Assembly: GCF_003308995.1 (NCBI RefSeq)
Contig: NZ_QFFJ01000001.1
Coordinates: 2,356,001 to 2,420,000 of the forward strand
Length of the DNA: 64,000 nt
From: Chitinophaga flava
GTDB taxonomy: Bacteria > Bacteroidota > Bacteroidia > Chitinophagales > Chitinophagaceae
Direction: 5' to 3'
Shown here: positions 62,491 through 64,000 of the stretch, piece after piece
Layout: the number at the start of each line of letters is the position of its first letter
Numbering within the stretch: the first letter of the stretch is position 1
Translations under genes and position numbers: made by a program
The notes under the pieces: model-generated
Databases searched by the model: none
What the model was told of the DNA's origin: nothing
The model's input: only the letters and a program-made list of their open reading frames with translations

Positions 62491-63105
62491 ATGAAGCGGT
62501 CTTTTTTAAAATTTGTATGGGGAGCTGCCCTCATATTATGTACCAGCGGCGCTTTTGCTCAGAAAGCACAATCATTATTCAACGGTAAAAACCTGGATGG
62601 CTGGAAAATACACGGTACTGAAAAATGGTATGTAGACAAAGGTGAACTGATATGTGAAAGCGGTCCGGATAAAGAATACGGCTATCTGGCCACCGACAAA
62701 CAATACAAGAACTTTGAGCTGACCGTACAGTTCAAACAGGAAGCAGACGGCAACAGCGGTGTGTTTTTCCACTCTTCCCTGGAAGGCACCAAAATTGCCG
62801 GCTGGCAGGCCGAAGTAGCGCCGCCCAACTTGCACACCGGCGGTATCTACGAATCCTATGGCCGCGGATGGCTGATTAAACCCGAAAAGGAAAAAGAACA
62901 ATACCTGAAAATGGGTGAATGGAATACCATGAAAATCCGGGTTTCCGGCGATCAGGTAACCACCTGGCTCAATGGTCATGAGATGATCACCCTGAAAGAC
63001 GAAAAAATCGGCGCAGCCGACGGTCAGATTGCCTTGCAGATCCATTCCGGCGGAGGCATCAAGGTAAGATGGAAAAATATTAAACTGGTTCCACTGAAAG
63101 GATAA
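62491..63105 (+). CDS. Secreted DUF1080 (3-keto-disaccharide hydrolase-like) protein, 204 aa
   Basis: Start set at MKRSFLKFVWGAALILC, giving a signal peptide ending AFAQ near residue 24; the open frame to the left runs through the rny terminator. The single domain has SLFNGKNLDGWKIHGTEKWYVDKGELICES, FKQEADGNSGVFFHS, GIYESYGRGW and WNTMKIRVSGDQVTTWLNGHEM, the LamG-like DUF1080 pattern. Some family members hydrolyse 3-keto-glycosides; no GMC- or GFO-type partner gene is next to it. Periplasmic. Confidence 0.9.
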   Translation: MKRSFLKFVWGAALILCTSGAFAQKAQSLFNGKNLDGWKIHGTEKWYVDKGELICESGPDKEYGYLATDKQYKNFELTVQFKQEADGNSGVFFHSSLEGTKIAGWQAEVAPPNLHTGGIYESYGRGWLIKPEKEKEQYLKMGEWNTMKIRVSGDQVTTWLNGHEMITLKDEKIGAADGQIALQIHSGGGIKVRWKNIKLVPLKG

Positions 63106-63143
63106 TTATTTGTTTATTTGGATACAAAACGACCAGATAAATA

Positions 63144-63932
63144 ATGACCTACAAAGACCAGGTAATCTTTATAACAGGCGCCAGTTCCGGTATAGGCCGG
63201 CAACTGGCGCTTTTATTGGCGCAGGAAAAAGCCTGGCTGATCCTGACAGCCCGCCACCATGATACATTGGAGGCCGTAAAACAGGAATGCCTCCAATACA
63301 CCCCACATTGTGAAATACTGGTGATGGACATCACCCACGAAGAACAGGTTAATGAAGGTGCCCAGCGTGCCTGGCAACTGTTCAGGAAAATTGATGTGCT
63401 GATCAACAATGCAGGCGTCACCCAACGTTCCAAGCTGATAGATACACAAGTGTCTGCCATTCGGCAACTAATGGAGGTCAACTTCTTCGGGCCTGTGATG
63501 CTCACCAAAGCCCTACTGCCTTATTTTAGAACACAGCAACGTGGCCAGATCATCGTTATCAGCAGCATGGCAGGATTGATGGGCTATCCATGGCGCTCCG
63601 GCTATAATGCCGCCAAACACGCCCTGCAAGGGTATTTCGAGACACTACAGACAGAACAGCCCATCCCTCAATTGTACACGACCCTGGTATGTCCCGGCCG
63701 TATTCATACACCTATTACCTATGCAGCCATCACTGCTGATGGGTCTCCGTTCGGGAAGATGGACCCGGGCCAGGAACATGGTATCCCGGTAGAACGATGT
63801 GCCCGGCGCATCCTCACGGCCATGCGTAAACGAAAAAAACTGGTACTGATTGCCCGCGCAGAACGGGTACTGCTCTGGTTTAAACGTTTCTTTCCACCAC
63901 TTTTTTACCTGATAGCACGGAAAGGAAATTAA
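63144..63932 (+). CDS. Short-chain dehydrogenase/reductase, 262 aa
   Basis: Cofactor motif TGASSGIG (residues 11-18), NNAGV (about 89-93), a Ser near 142 (VISSMAGLMGYPWRSG) and the YxxxK pair in YNAAKHAL. The C-terminal extension is hydrophobic and basic (LLWFKRFFPPLFYLIARKG), suggesting membrane contact, as in DHRS7-like members that act on lipids or steroids. Substrate unknown. It follows DUF1080 by 38 bp. Confidence 0.92.
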   Translation: MTYKDQVIFITGASSGIGRQLALLLAQEKAWLILTARHHDTLEAVKQECLQYTPHCEILVMDITHEEQVNEGAQRAWQLFRKIDVLINNAGVTQRSKLIDTQVSAIRQLMEVNFFGPVMLTKALLPYFRTQQRGQIIVISSMAGLMGYPWRSGYNAAKHALQGYFETLQTEQPIPQLYTTLVCPGRIHTPITYAAITADGSPFGKMDPGQEHGIPVERCARRILTAMRKRKKLVLIARAERVLLWFKRFFPPLFYLIARKGN

Positions 63933-63949
63933 TTCCAGCGCATAAAAAA

Positions 63950-63977
63950 AGCCTGCATTATGGCAGGCTTTACTATT
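63950..63977 (+). terminator. Terminator of the SDR gene
   Basis: Stem AAGCCTGC / GCAGGCTT with a 6-nt loop, preceded by A's and followed by TACTATTTTATTTT. Confidence 0.8.
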
Positions 63978-64000
63978 TTATTTTGTTTGATCTGTACCTT

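Noticed and set aside
1..64000. tRNA, rRNA, prophage or transposase genes
   Set aside because: Reading through intergenic gaps I found no cloverleaf-like segments, rRNA-like stretches, integrases or transposases.

Overview
The window looks like chromosome of a Bacteroidota bacterium, most likely of the Chitinophagaceae (Chitinophaga-like). The evidence is two SusC/SusD outer-membrane pairs, a FecI/FecR/TonB-receptor signalling cassette, a type IX secretion C-terminal domain, LytS/LytTR two-component genes, families such as DUF4249 and DUF4974, and several copies of the Bacteroidota -7 promoter element TAnnTTTG. No rRNA, tRNA, CRISPR array, transposase or prophage gene is visible. The assignment rests on gene content and signals, not on a database search.

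Left part (1-19.8 kb): the end of an unknown gene and a lipoprotein on +; then on the minus strand a small membrane protein, a TPR-like secreted protein, a TonB receptor, a LytTR regulator with its LytS-type kinase, a lipoprotein and a rhomboid protease. Next come an orphan SusC/SusD pair beside a DeoR-type repressor, a nitrilase-superfamily amidase with a YdeI-like gene, an AHSA1/SRPBCC gene, a SUKH-like gene, a Tat-type metallophosphoesterase, and malate:quinone oxidoreductase.

Centre (20-35 kb): a polysaccharide-use region. It holds a T9SS-targeted multidomain sugar dehydrogenase, a type I sulfatase, a GH29 alpha-L-fucosidase, a double beta-helix GH28-like protein, and SusC/SusD. The same 14-bp LacI-type palindrome (TGCAAACGATTGCA) lies upstream of the dehydrogenase and between the divergent sulfatase and fucosidase genes. 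A perfect 43-bp inverted repeat precedes the fucosidase gene.

Right part (35-64 kb): a TSUP transporter with DUF1634, a CvfB-like S1 protein, a receiver-PAS-histidine kinase, and a tightly overlapping CbpA-type DnaJ / DinD-like / MFS operon. These are followed by secreted glutaminase with a DcaP-like porin, and an ECF sigma / FecR / STN-TonB receptor / DUF4249 cassette. Next are pyrD-terC and MATE-rsmE, then dnaB divergent from pheT across a cluster of DnaA boxes (candidate oriC). A conserved pheT / coiled-coil / zapA / rny block, a DUF1080 protein and an SDR close the window.

The strongest non-coding signals are: (1) three loci carrying paired, oppositely oriented palindromes of the type CCCAGGGCTRAAGCCCTGGG, which look like REPIN-type elements and in two genes supply the stop codon; (2) the 43-bp inverted repeat with its third partial copy; (3) the DnaA-box cluster; (4) a 42-bp spacerless palindrome after pheT; (5) a duplicated promoter-containing block shared by the divergent sigma-factor gene and pyrD.
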